Source: Natronohydrobacter sp.
GTDB lineage: Bacteria; Pseudomonadota; Alphaproteobacteria; Rhodobacterales; Rhodobacteraceae
NCBI GenBank assembly: GCA_007116445.1
Contig: SKIM01000312.1
Span: forward strand, 1-8,787
Reading direction: 5' to 3'
Length of the DNA stretch: 8,787 bases
Shown: one piece after another, positions 1-6,733 of the stretch
Layout of the letters: each line of letters opens with the position of its first letter
How positions within the stretch are numbered: position 1 is the stretch's first letter
Position numbers and translations under genes: made by a program
Notes under the pieces: generated by a model
Told to the model about the DNA's origin: nothing
Seen by the model: only the letters and a program-made list of their open reading frames with translations
Database searches by the model: none

Positions 1-95
1 AAAAACTCCTTGCGTCACAGGCAGTCGCGGGCGATTTCTCATGTGACCACAGGTCGCTTGGGGAATTTTGGGGACAATCGGCAGGGGAATGGGTT

Positions 96-1337
96 TTGGA
101 CCCGCGTGATGATGTGCAGGATGCCGTCGTTCTGGCCTCAGATGCTGCGACGCGCTTGCGTGCGCGGCTGAATGTGCCAGAGGGACGTGCGCTGCGGCTC
201 GCCTTTCAGGCCGGGCCGGGGGATGCTGTGGGCACATTCGAGCAATGGGCCACAGGCTGTCATGATGCGCGTGTGCCGGTGCTGAGCTATTCAGGGCAAT
301 TCTACAGCCTGGTGGCGGCCCTTGGCGCCGAGGCGCTGGTTCTGACGGAAACACCGGAGCAGCCAGATCGCCCGGATCCGCGGATCTGCTTTCGCCATGT
401 CCCGCGCGCGCGCAGCGCCCGCGGTGTTGCGTGGCATTTCGCCGAACATGACTATGCGCGCAGGCTGGCCACAGCGATTGCCGACTGGGGCCCCGATGCC
501 ATCATTCTGGGCGGCGATCTGAAACCCGCAGCCTATCATGCCATGACCCGGACAGCGCCGTTTTTCCTGACCCTGCACAGCACCTTCTGGCCGATGGGAA
601 AACGCCCGCGCGACCTGCGCAGCCGGGCGCGGCAATGGCGGCTTGGCCGCGCGCTGGCACAGGCCGCAGGGGCGGTCTGCACCTCGCGGGAATGTGCGCG
701 CCAGTTTGACACCCTGGCCGGGCCGGGCCAGATGCGCGAAGTCGAGATGCCGCAGATCCGCGCGGGCCATCTCTACCCGCTGCGCCGCCGCAGCCGCGCG
801 CGGCAGGTGCTGTTTCTGGGCCGGATCGAGGTCAACAAGGGAGTGTTCGATCTGGTCACGGCCTTCGGTGCCCTGGCCGCGCAATTTGCCGATGCGCGAC
901 TGGTGCTGGCCGGCACAGGCAGCGCTGCGGCCGCGCTTGCGGATCTGGTCGCCCGGCACCCGGCGCGCGGGCAGATCGAGATCGCGGGCCAGCTTGACGC
1001 AGAAGGCGTGCATGCAGCCCTTGATGCGGCTGATCTGCTGGTCTGCCCGACCCGCTCGGAATTCGCCGAAGGGCTGGCGCTCGTCGTGCTCGAGGCTGTG
1101 GCGCAGGGCGTCCCCGCGCTCGCCAGTTCGGTCGTCCCGGCCGCAGAGGCCGCAGGCGCGGCCTGCATGACCTTTCCCGCCGATGATACTGACGCCCTTC
1201 AGGCCATGCTCCGGCAGTTGATGACAGATGACGCGGCCTATGCCGCGCGGGCCTGCGATGTGGCCCGGATCCGCGCGCGCATGCTCGACCGCAGCCTGGG
1301 CTGGGGCAGTTGCCTGGCCCGGGTGCTGGCAGGCTGA
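96..1337 (+). CDS. GT-B glycosyltransferase (GT4-like)
   Basis: Predicted cytoplasmic or membrane-associated transferase moving a sugar from an activated donor to a glycan or lipid acceptor; the acceptor cannot be read from sequence. The C-terminal half is a typical GT4 donor-binding Rossmann domain: FLGRIEVNKGVFDLV at residues 240-254, LVLAGTG at 269-275, and the EGLALVVLEA segment at 325-334, whose E325 and E333 form the E-x7-E signature, followed by the usual GVPALAS. The N-terminal half (about 33-220) is divergent, with DAIILGGD at 134-141 and LTLHSTFWPMG at 159-168. The chosen start is TTG at 96 with a purine-rich AGGGGA eight bases upstream. This frame has no stop as far back as position 3 and contains no ATG, GTG or TTG before 96, so a start left of the window is possible. 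Conserved strand beta-1 (LRLAFQAG) begins only near residue 33, so the N-terminus is uncertain. Family confidence is high; the pathway is unknown. Confidence 0.85.
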   Translation: MDPRDDVQDAVVLASDAATRLRARLNVPEGRALRLAFQAGPGDAVGTFEQWATGCHDARVPVLSYSGQFYSLVAALGAEALVLTETPEQPDRPDPRICFRHVPRARSARGVAWHFAEHDYARRLATAIADWGPDAIILGGDLKPAAYHAMTRTAPFFLTLHSTFWPMGKRPRDLRSRARQWRLGRALAQAAGAVCTSRECARQFDTLAGPGQMREVEMPQIRAGHLYPLRRRSRARQVLFLGRIEVNKGVFDLVTAFGALAAQFADARLVLAGTGSAAAALADLVARHPARGQIEIAGQLDAEGVHAALDAADLLVCPTRSEFAEGLALVVLEAVAQGVPALASSVVPAAEAAGAACMTFPADDTDALQAMLRQLMTDDAAYAARACDVARIRARMLDRSLGWGSCLARVLAG

Positions 1338-1429
1338 CTATAAGCGCATTATCAATTCCTGGGACAACGGAACCTGAGAAAGATCAATGCCGATCTGAAT
1401 ACACACTGCCCCCTCATCTCGGGTATTCC

Positions 1430-1525
1430 GTCAGCGCGGGAATCGCCGCCGCCCGCGATGGCAAGGTTATGCCTGCGGATAAGGTCTTTGCCGGGATAGC
1501 CGCAAAGCATGGCTGGTCACGTTGA
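1430..1525 (+). pseudogene. Truncated antitoxin, C-terminal tail only
   Basis: This frame ends with a peptide of about 31 residues, SAGIAAARDGKVMPADKVFA followed by GIAAKHGWSR. It resembles the toxin-binding C-terminus of small CopG/ParD-type antitoxins, in which an acidic amphipathic helix leads into a 'V.PA..VF..I...' segment. The ribbon-helix-helix DNA-binding half that should precede it is absent: the three forward frames across 1338-1430 show no such domain, and this frame runs back into the end of the glycosyltransferase gene. The only in-frame ATG after that gene is at 1469, which would give a 19-residue peptide. The stop overlaps the toxin start (TTGA, 1522-1525), the usual antitoxin-toxin coupling, so gene order is preserved. 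I read it as a 5'-deleted antitoxin. It could be translated from a non-standard start, but I see no ribosome-binding site for that. Confidence 0.6.
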
Positions 1526-1830
1526 AGCAGTTGGTCATTGCGGAACCTGCAGCCCGCGATCTTGAAAGAATCGTAGATCACATTGCTCTGGATAATCCGG
1601 CCGCCGCTGAGAAGGCATACCGGGGGATCATGAGCGCGGCACTGAGGCTGCCTGAGTTTCCAGCCTTGGGCCGTCCCGGACGTCATCCCGAGACACGGGA
1701 ACTCGGCATCGCGGACTTGCCCGATCTGATCGTCTATGAAGTTGGCTCTGAAACGGTAACTATATTGGCAGTATTTCACAGCTCCCGCGATCTCGCGAAG
1801 GCGCTGCATGACAGGATACAGGCCAGCTGA
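1522..1830 (+). CDS. RelE/ParE-family toxin
   Basis: A 102-residue protein of the usual length for the RelE/ParE toxin superfamily. It begins LVIAEPAARDLERIVDHIA (residues 4-22), the typical 'a..Dl..I..yia.dNP' opening, with DNPAAA at 24-29. The core GRPGRHPETREL (50-61) and the strands LIVYEV (69-74) and VTILAVFHSSRDL (79-91) follow the family pattern. Family members either inhibit DNA gyrase (ParE) or cleave mRNA on the ribosome (RelE); the sequence alone does not decide which. The start is TTG at 1522, overlapping the antitoxin-tail stop by four bases, which supports translational coupling. The frame is complete with no internal break. Because its antitoxin has lost the DNA-binding part, this may be an orphan toxin, one silenced by loss of promoter or expression, or one controlled in trans. 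Base composition is visibly less GC-rich than the flanking genes, consistent with acquisition. Confidence 0.85.
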   Translation: MKQLVIAEPAARDLERIVDHIALDNPAAAEKAYRGIMSAALRLPEFPALGRPGRHPETRELGIADLPDLIVYEVGSETVTILAVFHSSRDLAKALHDRIQAS

Positions 1831-2037
1831 TAACCGTTATGAGGGGGCAAGCTGCCGCCTGTCTTCGAATGGCCATCAACGTGACGGTCACGGAGAAGCC
1901 GAATGCTCAAACATACGGAAGAAGAAAAGCGAGACGTGATCGAATATCACCGCTGCCAGTCGCCCGAAGGCACCGAGAGTGGTTCGCGATCAACTTGAGC
2001 AGGATGAACCACTCCAGATTTTGTTTTCACATGCATT

Positions 2038-2079
2038 TTTCTCGATCCTCGCTTCGCTCCGGTCGAAATGCGCTCGAGG
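2038..2079 (-). repeat. Dispersed intergenic palindromic repeat
   Basis: Read on the minus strand, the core gcatttcgaccggagcga followed by agcgaggatcgagaaa matches the widespread intergenic 'TTTCGACCGGAGCGAAGCG...GAGAAA' type of repeat, known for being mistranslated as 'HFDRSEA'. The cctcg arm at 2047-2051 pairs with cgagg at 2075-2079. The identification rests on recall of the motif; only a genome-wide copy count would prove that it is repeated. Confidence 0.5.
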
Positions 2080-2199
2080 TGAAGTTCGCACAGAAGGTTT
2101 ACGAGCTATGACTGAATCTGGTGTTTCGAGGATTTGAAAGCTGGCGGTGCATCTGGTTGGATTATCGTTGCGACACAACCCGCCAGCCCCCTGAGCCGA

Positions 2200-2235
2200 A
2201 AGAGGCGCGCGGTCTGCCGGGATCGGGCGCCTCTT
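2200..2235. repeat. 9-bp inverted repeat (stem-loop)
   Basis: Perfect arms aagaggcgc (2200-2208) and gcgcctctt (2227-2235) enclose an 18-base GC-rich loop. Neither strand shows a clear U-run after the stem, so it is a weak candidate for an intrinsic terminator. It could be part of a mobile or repeat sequence in this gene-poor stretch. Confidence 0.4.
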
Positions 2236-2470
2236 CTCATCGCGCATGCGTGTCACCTCACCGCTTTGGACGGGCCAGAGGGCAAGGGGCTTGCCGCCGA
2301 CCCGGCCACGTCTGTGGACTGCAATAAATGGGAGCAACAGGAGGTCAGCTGCCCAGAATCTCGGCACTGTCATGGCAAATATCTCTGCTGGCCAGAGAAG
2401 TTTCTTGAGCGTCGAAATACGCGACGAATACTGAACATCGATCAGATGAACCTTGAACGGGACGTCACCC

Positions 2471-3472
2471 ATGAAGACCAGACTCACACGTCGTGCCATG
2501 ATGGCACAGAGCAGCGTGGCCGGCGTTGCGGCTCTGGCGGCGCCAATGTTTGTAACGGGTCAGGCGCGGGCGATGACGCCTCTGACATTCCAGTTCGACT
2601 GGAAGTTCAACGCGCAATTCGCAGGCGTATTCATGGCCGATCATGCTGGCCTTTTCACTCAGGCCGGGATCGCACTGGAAGCGCGGCCTTGGGCTGATGG
2701 CGTGAACGCGGTGATGGACGTCGCCGAAGGCCGTGCTGATTTCGCATGTGCTGAGCAGAATCTGATCATCGCGGCGCAAGCTGCCGGCGCGCCGATCAAA
2801 GCGGTCGCAACGATGTTCAAGGCCTCGCCATATGGGCTGATGGCGCCCGTCGGCGCGAACCTGTCTGGCCTCGAGACGTTGCGCGGGCGGCGCGTGGGCG
2901 TTCATGTCGATGGGGTGAAAGTGATGGCTTTGGTAAAGGGGGTAAGCGGGATCTCTGACATCGCTGTCGAAGAAATTCCCTATGCCGATAAATGGGGCAG
3001 AGCGGCCTCCGGCGAGTTCGCCGCAGTGCAATGCTACGTTATCGACGAGCCGATCGGCGTGGCGGCGCAGACGGGGGCGGAGCCTGAAGTGCTCAAACTC
3101 TCTGATCATGGGTTTGTCTCGACGGCGCAGACGATCGTCGTGTCGGATGAAACGCTGAGCAGCCGGCCCGATGATGTGCGCTCTGTTCTTGCGGCGATAT
3201 TCGCCGGATGGGAACGGACGCTGGCCGACAAGCCGGAAGCGGCGCGGATCGTTGTGGATGATTACGTTCCCGAAGGCTCTCCCTACAAGGATGTGGCCTA
3301 CCAGACCCGGACGCTGGAACTGCTGGAGCCCTATGTGACGGGAGGGAACGGTCCCATCGGAGTGATCGACCCCGCAACCTGGGCTGAGGCGGCCGAGCTG
3401 ATGCTGGAGTATGGCATCGTTGAGGCCCTACCGGACATGTCAACAACCCTTGCATTGGACTACTTCGGCTGA
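2471..3472 (+). CDS. NMT1/THI5-like ABC substrate-binding protein
   Basis: A 333-residue periplasmic solute-binding protein of the NMT1/THI5 family (SsuA/TauA/ThiY type). In this family the protein captures a small ligand, such as a pyrimidine thiamin precursor, sulfonate or nitrate, for an ABC importer. The N-terminus is a Tat-type signal: TRR at residues 6-8, hydrophobic SSVAGVAALAAPMFV at 14-28, and a predicted cut after QARA (about 34). The mature part shows FQFDWKFNAQFAGVFMADHA (40-59), then AGLFTQAGI and GRADFACAEQNLIIA, the family's domain I pattern, and LETLRGRRVGVHVDG for the domain crossover. ATG 2471 is chosen because it places the twin arginines near the start and has GGGAC upstream; a TTG at 2453 would add six residues without a ribosome-binding site. 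No permease or ATPase lies nearby, so it is an orphan component or works with a transporter elsewhere. The ligand cannot be assigned. Confidence 0.85.
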   Translation: MKTRLTRRAMMAQSSVAGVAALAAPMFVTGQARAMTPLTFQFDWKFNAQFAGVFMADHAGLFTQAGIALEARPWADGVNAVMDVAEGRADFACAEQNLIIAAQAAGAPIKAVATMFKASPYGLMAPVGANLSGLETLRGRRVGVHVDGVKVMALVKGVSGISDIAVEEIPYADKWGRAASGEFAAVQCYVIDEPIGVAAQTGAEPEVLKLSDHGFVSTAQTIVVSDETLSSRPDDVRSVLAAIFAGWERTLADKPEAARIVVDDYVPEGSPYKDVAYQTRTLELLEPYVTGGNGPIGVIDPATWAEAAELMLEYGIVEALPDMSTTLALDYFG

Positions 3473-3518
3473 CTGATCGCTACAGCGCCGGCTCCACACC
3501 ATCGGACGCGCGCGCGAA

Positions 3519-3641
3519 ATGCAGCAGGCCGGATTTAATGATGCGTTCATCTTCACCTCAGACATGGGTCAGCTTCAGGGCGCATATGCGGATGGCCTGA
3601 CCAGATCAGGTGATAGCATGGAACAGGAGATGCGCTCATGA
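3519..3641 (+). CDS. Short ORF coupled to the NTF2-like gene
   Basis: A 40-codon frame, MQQAGFNDAFIFTSDMGQLQ followed by 20 more residues, whose TGA overlaps the next gene's ATG as ATGA (3638-3641). The frame is open back to 3477, and the extended reading (LHTIGRAREMQQAGFNDAFI) looks protein-like, so this may be the 3' remnant of a lost gene. I recognise no family. No clear ribosome-binding site precedes 3519. It could also be a chance frame in the 165-base gap. Confidence 0.25.
   Translation: MQQAGFNDAFIFTSDMGQLQGAYADGLTRSGDSMEQEMRS
3625..3630 (+). promoter_or_regulatory. Ribosome-binding site AGGAGA
   Basis: The sequence aggaga lies seven bases before ATG 3638 and fixes the start of the secreted NTF2-like protein. 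Confidence 0.7.
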
Positions 3642-4237
3642 AGAACACGCATATTGCTGCAGCCCTCGGGGCTGGTCTGCTCGCTGCGACCGCGACCGCC
3701 ACACTCGCAGTCGAAGCCACCACAGACGATGCTGTGGTCATCGAGGCCTCGGCGGTGATCACGCAAGAGGATGTGAAGGCCGCACAGATCGCCTGGGGCG
3801 AGGCGCTGGTGCGCATCTCGTCCGATTTCGCCGAAGGCGGGATCGAGCTGGCCCGCGCAACCGCTGAAGAGGTGCTCGACACGGCCTATGCGTTCGAGAT
3901 GGGGCAAGTGCTGTTCAACCCGACCCTGACCGAAGCGCCGCAGAGCTTCCGCACCACCCGCGAAGGCGCGCTGGCCTATTTTGTCGGCCATGACGAGAAT
4001 TTCCCGCGCGATACCGGCTTTGCGCTGAATGGCTGGACCGATGTCGAGATCGAGAATTACGCGATCTTCATTCAGGACAGCACGGCAAAGACCATGGGCA
4101 ATGTGCATCTGACCAATGCCGATGGGGATCGGGTGACCGTCTACAAGACCTGGGGTTTCGTGCGCGATGACGCAGGGGATCTGCGCATCGTGCTGCATCA
4201 CTCCTCATTGCCCTTCGTCTCGGACGAGGCCAGCTGA
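3638..4237 (+). CDS. Secreted NTF2-like (CaMKII-AD/SnoaL-type) protein
   Basis: A 199-residue protein with a Sec-type signal peptide: basic start MKNTH, a hydrophobic stretch from about 6 to 24, and likely cleavage near ATLA. The mature part is an NTF2-like cone fold resembling the CaMKII-association/SnoaL group: ITQEDVKAAQIAWGEALVRI (41-60) as the first helix, VLFNPT (91-96), FRTTREGALAYFVG (104-117), and the terminal LRIVLHHSSLP (182-192). The HHSS(L/M)P ending is characteristic of the group. Similar alphaproteobacterial proteins have, as I recall, been labelled phosphoribosyl-AMP cyclohydrolase; I see no HisI motif here and consider that name wrong. The function is unknown; such pockets bind small molecules or mediate oligomerisation. 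The start is supported by AGGAGA. It converges on the response-regulator gene with a four-base gap and no visible terminator between them. Confidence 0.8.
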   Translation: MKNTHIAAALGAGLLAATATATLAVEATTDDAVVIEASAVITQEDVKAAQIAWGEALVRISSDFAEGGIELARATAEEVLDTAYAFEMGQVLFNPTLTEAPQSFRTTREGALAYFVGHDENFPRDTGFALNGWTDVEIENYAIFIQDSTAKTMGNVHLTNADGDRVTVYKTWGFVRDDAGDLRIVLHHSSLPFVSDEAS

Positions 4238-4241
4238 GGCG

Positions 4242-4985
4242 TCACGCCACAGCTGACCCCGCCGCATCCGGACCCGCCGCGCATGCGCGCGGTGCGGTCA
4301 GGCGGTAGCCCAGACCGCGCAGGGCTTCGAGCCGGATCCCGGGGTCTTGCGCGGCCAGTTTGCGCCGCAAGCGGCTGATATAGACATCGACCACATTGGT
4401 CAGCGGATCGCGATCGGTCTGCCAGACCCGCGCAAGGATGCGCGCGCGGCTGACTGTGCGGCCCTGCGCCTGCATCAGCAGCTGCAGCAAGGCCGCTTCG
4501 CGCGCGGTCAGCGGGGTTTCGCCTCCGGGCCCGGCCAGGGCCGGCACATCGCGCAGAAACAAGGCCGCCCCGATCGGCGCATCCGTATCGACCGGCTTGC
4601 GCCCGGCGCGCCGTCCCAAAGCGTCGATCCGGGCCAGAAGCTCGTCGAAATCGAAAGGTTTGGGCAAATAGTCATCGGCCCCGCGCCGCAGCCCTGCGAC
4701 GCGTTCCTGACTGTCGCCAAGCGCGCTCAGCATCAGGATCGGCACGTCATGCCCGCGCCTGCGCAACACATCGCACAGCGCCAGCCCATCCAGCCCCGGC
4801 AGCATCACATCCAGAAGCACCACCCCCGGCTGTCCGCCTTGCTGGCAGGCGCGGGCGAATTCTTCGGCCGCGGCCAGCCCGGTCCGGCCACAGGCGCAAT
4901 GCGTGACCGCATGGCCTTCGGCCAGCAACCCGCGGTGCAGGAAATCGGCCACGCGCGGGTCATCTTCGATCAGCAGGATCTCCAT
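4242..4985 (-). CDS. OmpR/PhoB-family response regulator
   Basis: A 247-residue two-domain regulator that receives phosphate from the kinase encoded just upstream and binds DNA. The receiver domain (1-118) has acidic residues E7, D8 and D9, the phosphoacceptor D59 in VVLLDVMLPG, switch residues S87 and Y106, and K109 in LPKPFDFDEL. A linker (about 125-150) joins a winged-helix effector (about 150-230) with LTAREAALLQLL, the recognition-helix region NVVDVYISRLRRKL and the wing ALRGLGYRLTA. The last 15 or so residues are alanine-rich and have no visible motif. The ATG is preceded by a near-perfect Shine-Dalgarno and overlaps the kinase gene by 16 bases, so the two are translationally coupled. 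All phosphorylation residues are present, so it should be active. The target genes are unknown; the PRTase-PqqD operon itself is a natural candidate. Confidence 0.95.
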   Translation of the reverse strand: MEILLIEDDPRVADFLHRGLLAEGHAVTHCACGRTGLAAAEEFARACQQGGQPGVVLLDVMLPGLDGLALCDVLRRRGHDVPILMLSALGDSQERVAGLRRGADDYLPKPFDFDELLARIDALGRRAGRKPVDTDAPIGAALFLRDVPALAGPGGETPLTAREAALLQLLMQAQGRTVSRARILARVWQTDRDPLTNVVDVYISRLRRKLAAQDPGIRLEALRGLGYRLTAPRACAAGPDAAGSAVA

Positions 4986-6646
4986 CCGGCGACCTCCTTC
5001 TGTGGTATGAGCGTTTCAGGGGCGGCTTCGGGGCGCACCGCGTCACGGAGCGGTTCGGCCACAGGCCAGTCCAGCCGCGCGCAGGTGCCCTGGCCTGCCG
5101 GATTGGGCGCGAGTGTCAGCTCGGCACCATGCGCGCGGGCCAGATCGCGCGCGATGGCCAGCCCCAGACCCAGCCCGTCAGGCCTGTGGGCGCGCGCGGC
5201 CTCCGAACGCCAGCCCCGCCCGAAAAGCTGCGCCAGATCCGCGTCGCGCAGCCCGATGCCCTGATCGGCGATTTCGATGCAGATCCGCGCCGCGCCCTGC
5301 GCAAAGGCCCGCAGCGTGACCGTGCCGCCCGGATGCGAATAGCGTATCGCATTTTCCAGCAGGCAGCCCAGCACTTGCGCCAGCCGGACCGGATCGGCCC
5401 AGACGGGCTGCGCGCGCGGCAGATCGCTCACCAGCCGGACCCGCTGCACGGCCCCTTGTCGCTCGGCCAGCAGGCGCGCCGGCTCGGCGGCATCGGCCAG
5501 CGACACCACGCGCGGGCTGAGCGCGAGGCCCTCTGCACACCCCCCCTGCGCCAGCACCAGCAGATCCTCGATCAGCTGCGCCATCTGGCGCGTGACCTCG
5601 ATGATCCGCTCCAGTCCGGCGCGCAGCCCGGCGGCATCCTCGGGGCGGCGCAATGCGATCTGCGCCTCGCCCCGGATCACTGTGACCGGGGTGCGCAGCC
5701 CGTGGCTGACATCAGCGAGAAGCTGCGTGCGCGCCTCATCCGAGGCCGCGAGCGCATCAATCGCATGTTCCAGATCGGCCGTGCGATGGGCGACTTCGGC
5801 TTCCAGCCGGGCGCGGGCATCGCGTTCGCGCGCCCGGTGGCGGTCGATTTCATCGGCCATGCGGTCGAATTGCTGCGCCAGCTGGTCGAATTCACGATGC
5901 CGGAAACGGCCCAGCCGATACTCTGTCGCATCCTGCGCGTAAGCGGCAAGCCCGGCATCGATCCGGCCCAGCACATGGCGCAGCCCCAGCCCCAGCCACA
6001 GCGCAAGCCCCAGCGCGCCGGGCACGGCCAGCAGCCCGGCACTGAGCGACACCGCCCGCCCGCGCGCCATCGCGGTTTCAGCCTGTGCCCGTTCGCGCGC
6101 CAGCGCTGCAGTCTCGGCGCTGAGCGCCGCGATCATCAGCGGCGCGAGCTGCGGCCCTTCTGCCGCGTCCAGATCGCGGTCGAGCGCGTCCAGATCGGGA
6201 TCGTCAGATTGCGCGCCGGGCTGCAGCAGCCGCGCTGTTTCCTGCGCCAGCCCGTCCAGCGCCTGAGCGAGGGCCGCAATCGTGGTCTGCCGGGTGGCCT
6301 GTTCGGGATCAGCCTGCGCATCTGCGCGCGGCAGGGCGCGGGCGGCCTGATCAAGCGCCTGCAACCTGGCCAGCTGCGCGCCCATCCGCGCCAGATGCGC
6401 ATCGCGCGCGCCAGCAGCGTCAGGGTCGGGCTGGCCGAGAAGCGCACGATAGGCCCAGATCCGCAGCTGCGCCTTCTCATGCGCCAGAAGCACCAGCTCG
6501 GCATGGATTTGTGCCGCGCGCTGGCTTTTGTCGAAGCGCAATTGCGCTTCGCGCGTGAGCATCAGGCCCAGCCAGGCCAGCCCAAGGCACAGCAGCGCCA
6601 GCGCCGCAATGCCGAGCCCCATCTGCCCTGCAAGGCTCTGTCGCAC
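4970..6646 (-). CDS. Membrane sensor histidine kinase (HisKA), unusual H-box
   Basis: Inner-membrane sensor kinase partner of the OmpR-type regulator. From GTG 6646 it has 558 residues. TM1 (about 8-31) is followed by a helical periplasmic sensor of about 168 residues rich in Ala, Gln and Arg. TM2 (about 200-224), a HAMP-like linker with FDQLAQQFDRMADEI and a coiled coil come next. The HisKA domain has H315 in DVSHGLRTPVTVIRGE. The HATPase domain has the N-box LLENAIRYS (N432), G1 DQGIG (461-465) and G2 GLGLGLAIAR (491-500). I chose GTG 6646 because AGGGGG precedes it and it sits directly before TM1; GTG 6724, with no ribosome-binding site, would add 26 residues. The H-box residue after histidine is Gly where the family has Glu (SHELRTP), so autokinase or phosphatase activity may be altered. 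It begins 10 to 88 bases after the PRTase-PqqD stop, in the same operon. The signal sensed is unknown. Confidence 0.93.
   Translation of the reverse strand: MRQSLAGQMGLGIAALALLCLGLAWLGLMLTREAQLRFDKSQRAAQIHAELVLLAHEKAQLRIWAYRALLGQPDPDAAGARDAHLARMGAQLARLQALDQAARALPRADAQADPEQATRQTTIAALAQALDGLAQETARLLQPGAQSDDPDLDALDRDLDAAEGPQLAPLMIAALSAETAALARERAQAETAMARGRAVSLSAGLLAVPGALGLALWLGLGLRHVLGRIDAGLAAYAQDATEYRLGRFRHREFDQLAQQFDRMADEIDRHRARERDARARLEAEVAHRTADLEHAIDALAASDEARTQLLADVSHGLRTPVTVIRGEAQIALRRPEDAAGLRAGLERIIEVTRQMAQLIEDLLVLAQGGCAEGLALSPRVVSLADAAEPARLLAERQGAVQRVRLVSDLPRAQPVWADPVRLAQVLGCLLENAIRYSHPGGTVTLRAFAQGAARICIEIADQGIGLRDADLAQLFGRGWRSEAARAHRPDGLGLGLAIARDLARAHGAELTLAPNPAGQGTCARLDWPVAEPLRDAVRPEAAPETLIPQKEVAGWRSC
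4993..4999 (-). promoter_or_regulatory. Strong ribosome-binding site AAGGAGG
   Basis: The minus strand reads aaggagg seven bases before the response regulator's ATG, inside the last codons of the kinase gene. It supports efficient independent initiation on the regulator at the 16-base overlap. Confidence 0.8.
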
Positions 6647-6651
6647 ATGGT

Positions 6652-6657
6652 CCCCCT
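6652..6657 (-). promoter_or_regulatory. Ribosome-binding site favouring kinase start at 6646
   Basis: The minus strand reads caggggga just ahead of GTG 6646, with about five bases between AGGGGG and the start codon. The longer alternative start at 6724 has no comparable purine run. Confidence 0.5.
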
Positions 6658-6733
6658 GCGTCCGATCTTCGCTTCTGCCGACAATAACGCGCCAGAAGCC
6701 GGTCACGATGACGCGCAGGCCCACACAAGATAG

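Larger units (their letters stand above)
1831..2470. other. Gene-poor spacer with repeats and decay
   Basis: About 640 bases without a gene I can support. It has lower GC than the flanking genes, and short frames on both strands show no recognisable domain. It contains a perfect 13-base palindrome cgtgacggtcacg (1880-1892), a 31-codon frame at 1903-1998 (begins MLKHTEEEKRDV) that I do not recognise, a dispersed-type repeat (2038-2071) and an inverted repeat (2200-2235). I see no TPP-riboswitch consensus ahead of the binding-protein gene that follows. It may be a scar between the toxin-antitoxin remnant and that gene. Confidence 0.5.

Noticed and set aside
1839..2111. 90-codon frame after the toxin
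   Set aside because: Its composition is Arg-rich without a motif, and its end reads through the palindromic repeat, which commonly creates spurious frames.
2300..2470. Thiamin (TPP) riboswitch ahead of the THI5-like gene
   Set aside because: I looked for CUGAGA and the GAACCUGAUCUGG-type core; only a loose 'gatgaaccttgaac' is present, without the paired elements.
2134..2697. Plus-strand frame running into the binding-protein gene in another phase
   Set aside because: No domain is seen. It overlaps the signal peptide and mature start of a well-supported gene.
4277..4292. GC hairpin ccgcgc-atgc-gcgcgg as a terminator
   Set aside because: It lies inside the response-regulator coding region, has a short stem and has no U-run.
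4347..5264. Plus-strand frame opposite the response regulator
   Set aside because: It is a shadow of a clear OmpR-family gene and spans the regulator-kinase overlap.
5129..6733. Very long open frame on the plus strand opposite the histidine kinase
   Set aside because: It is a GC-driven antisense shadow. The opposite strand encodes clear kinase boxes, while this translation is a low-complexity Arg/Pro/Gln mix with no domain.
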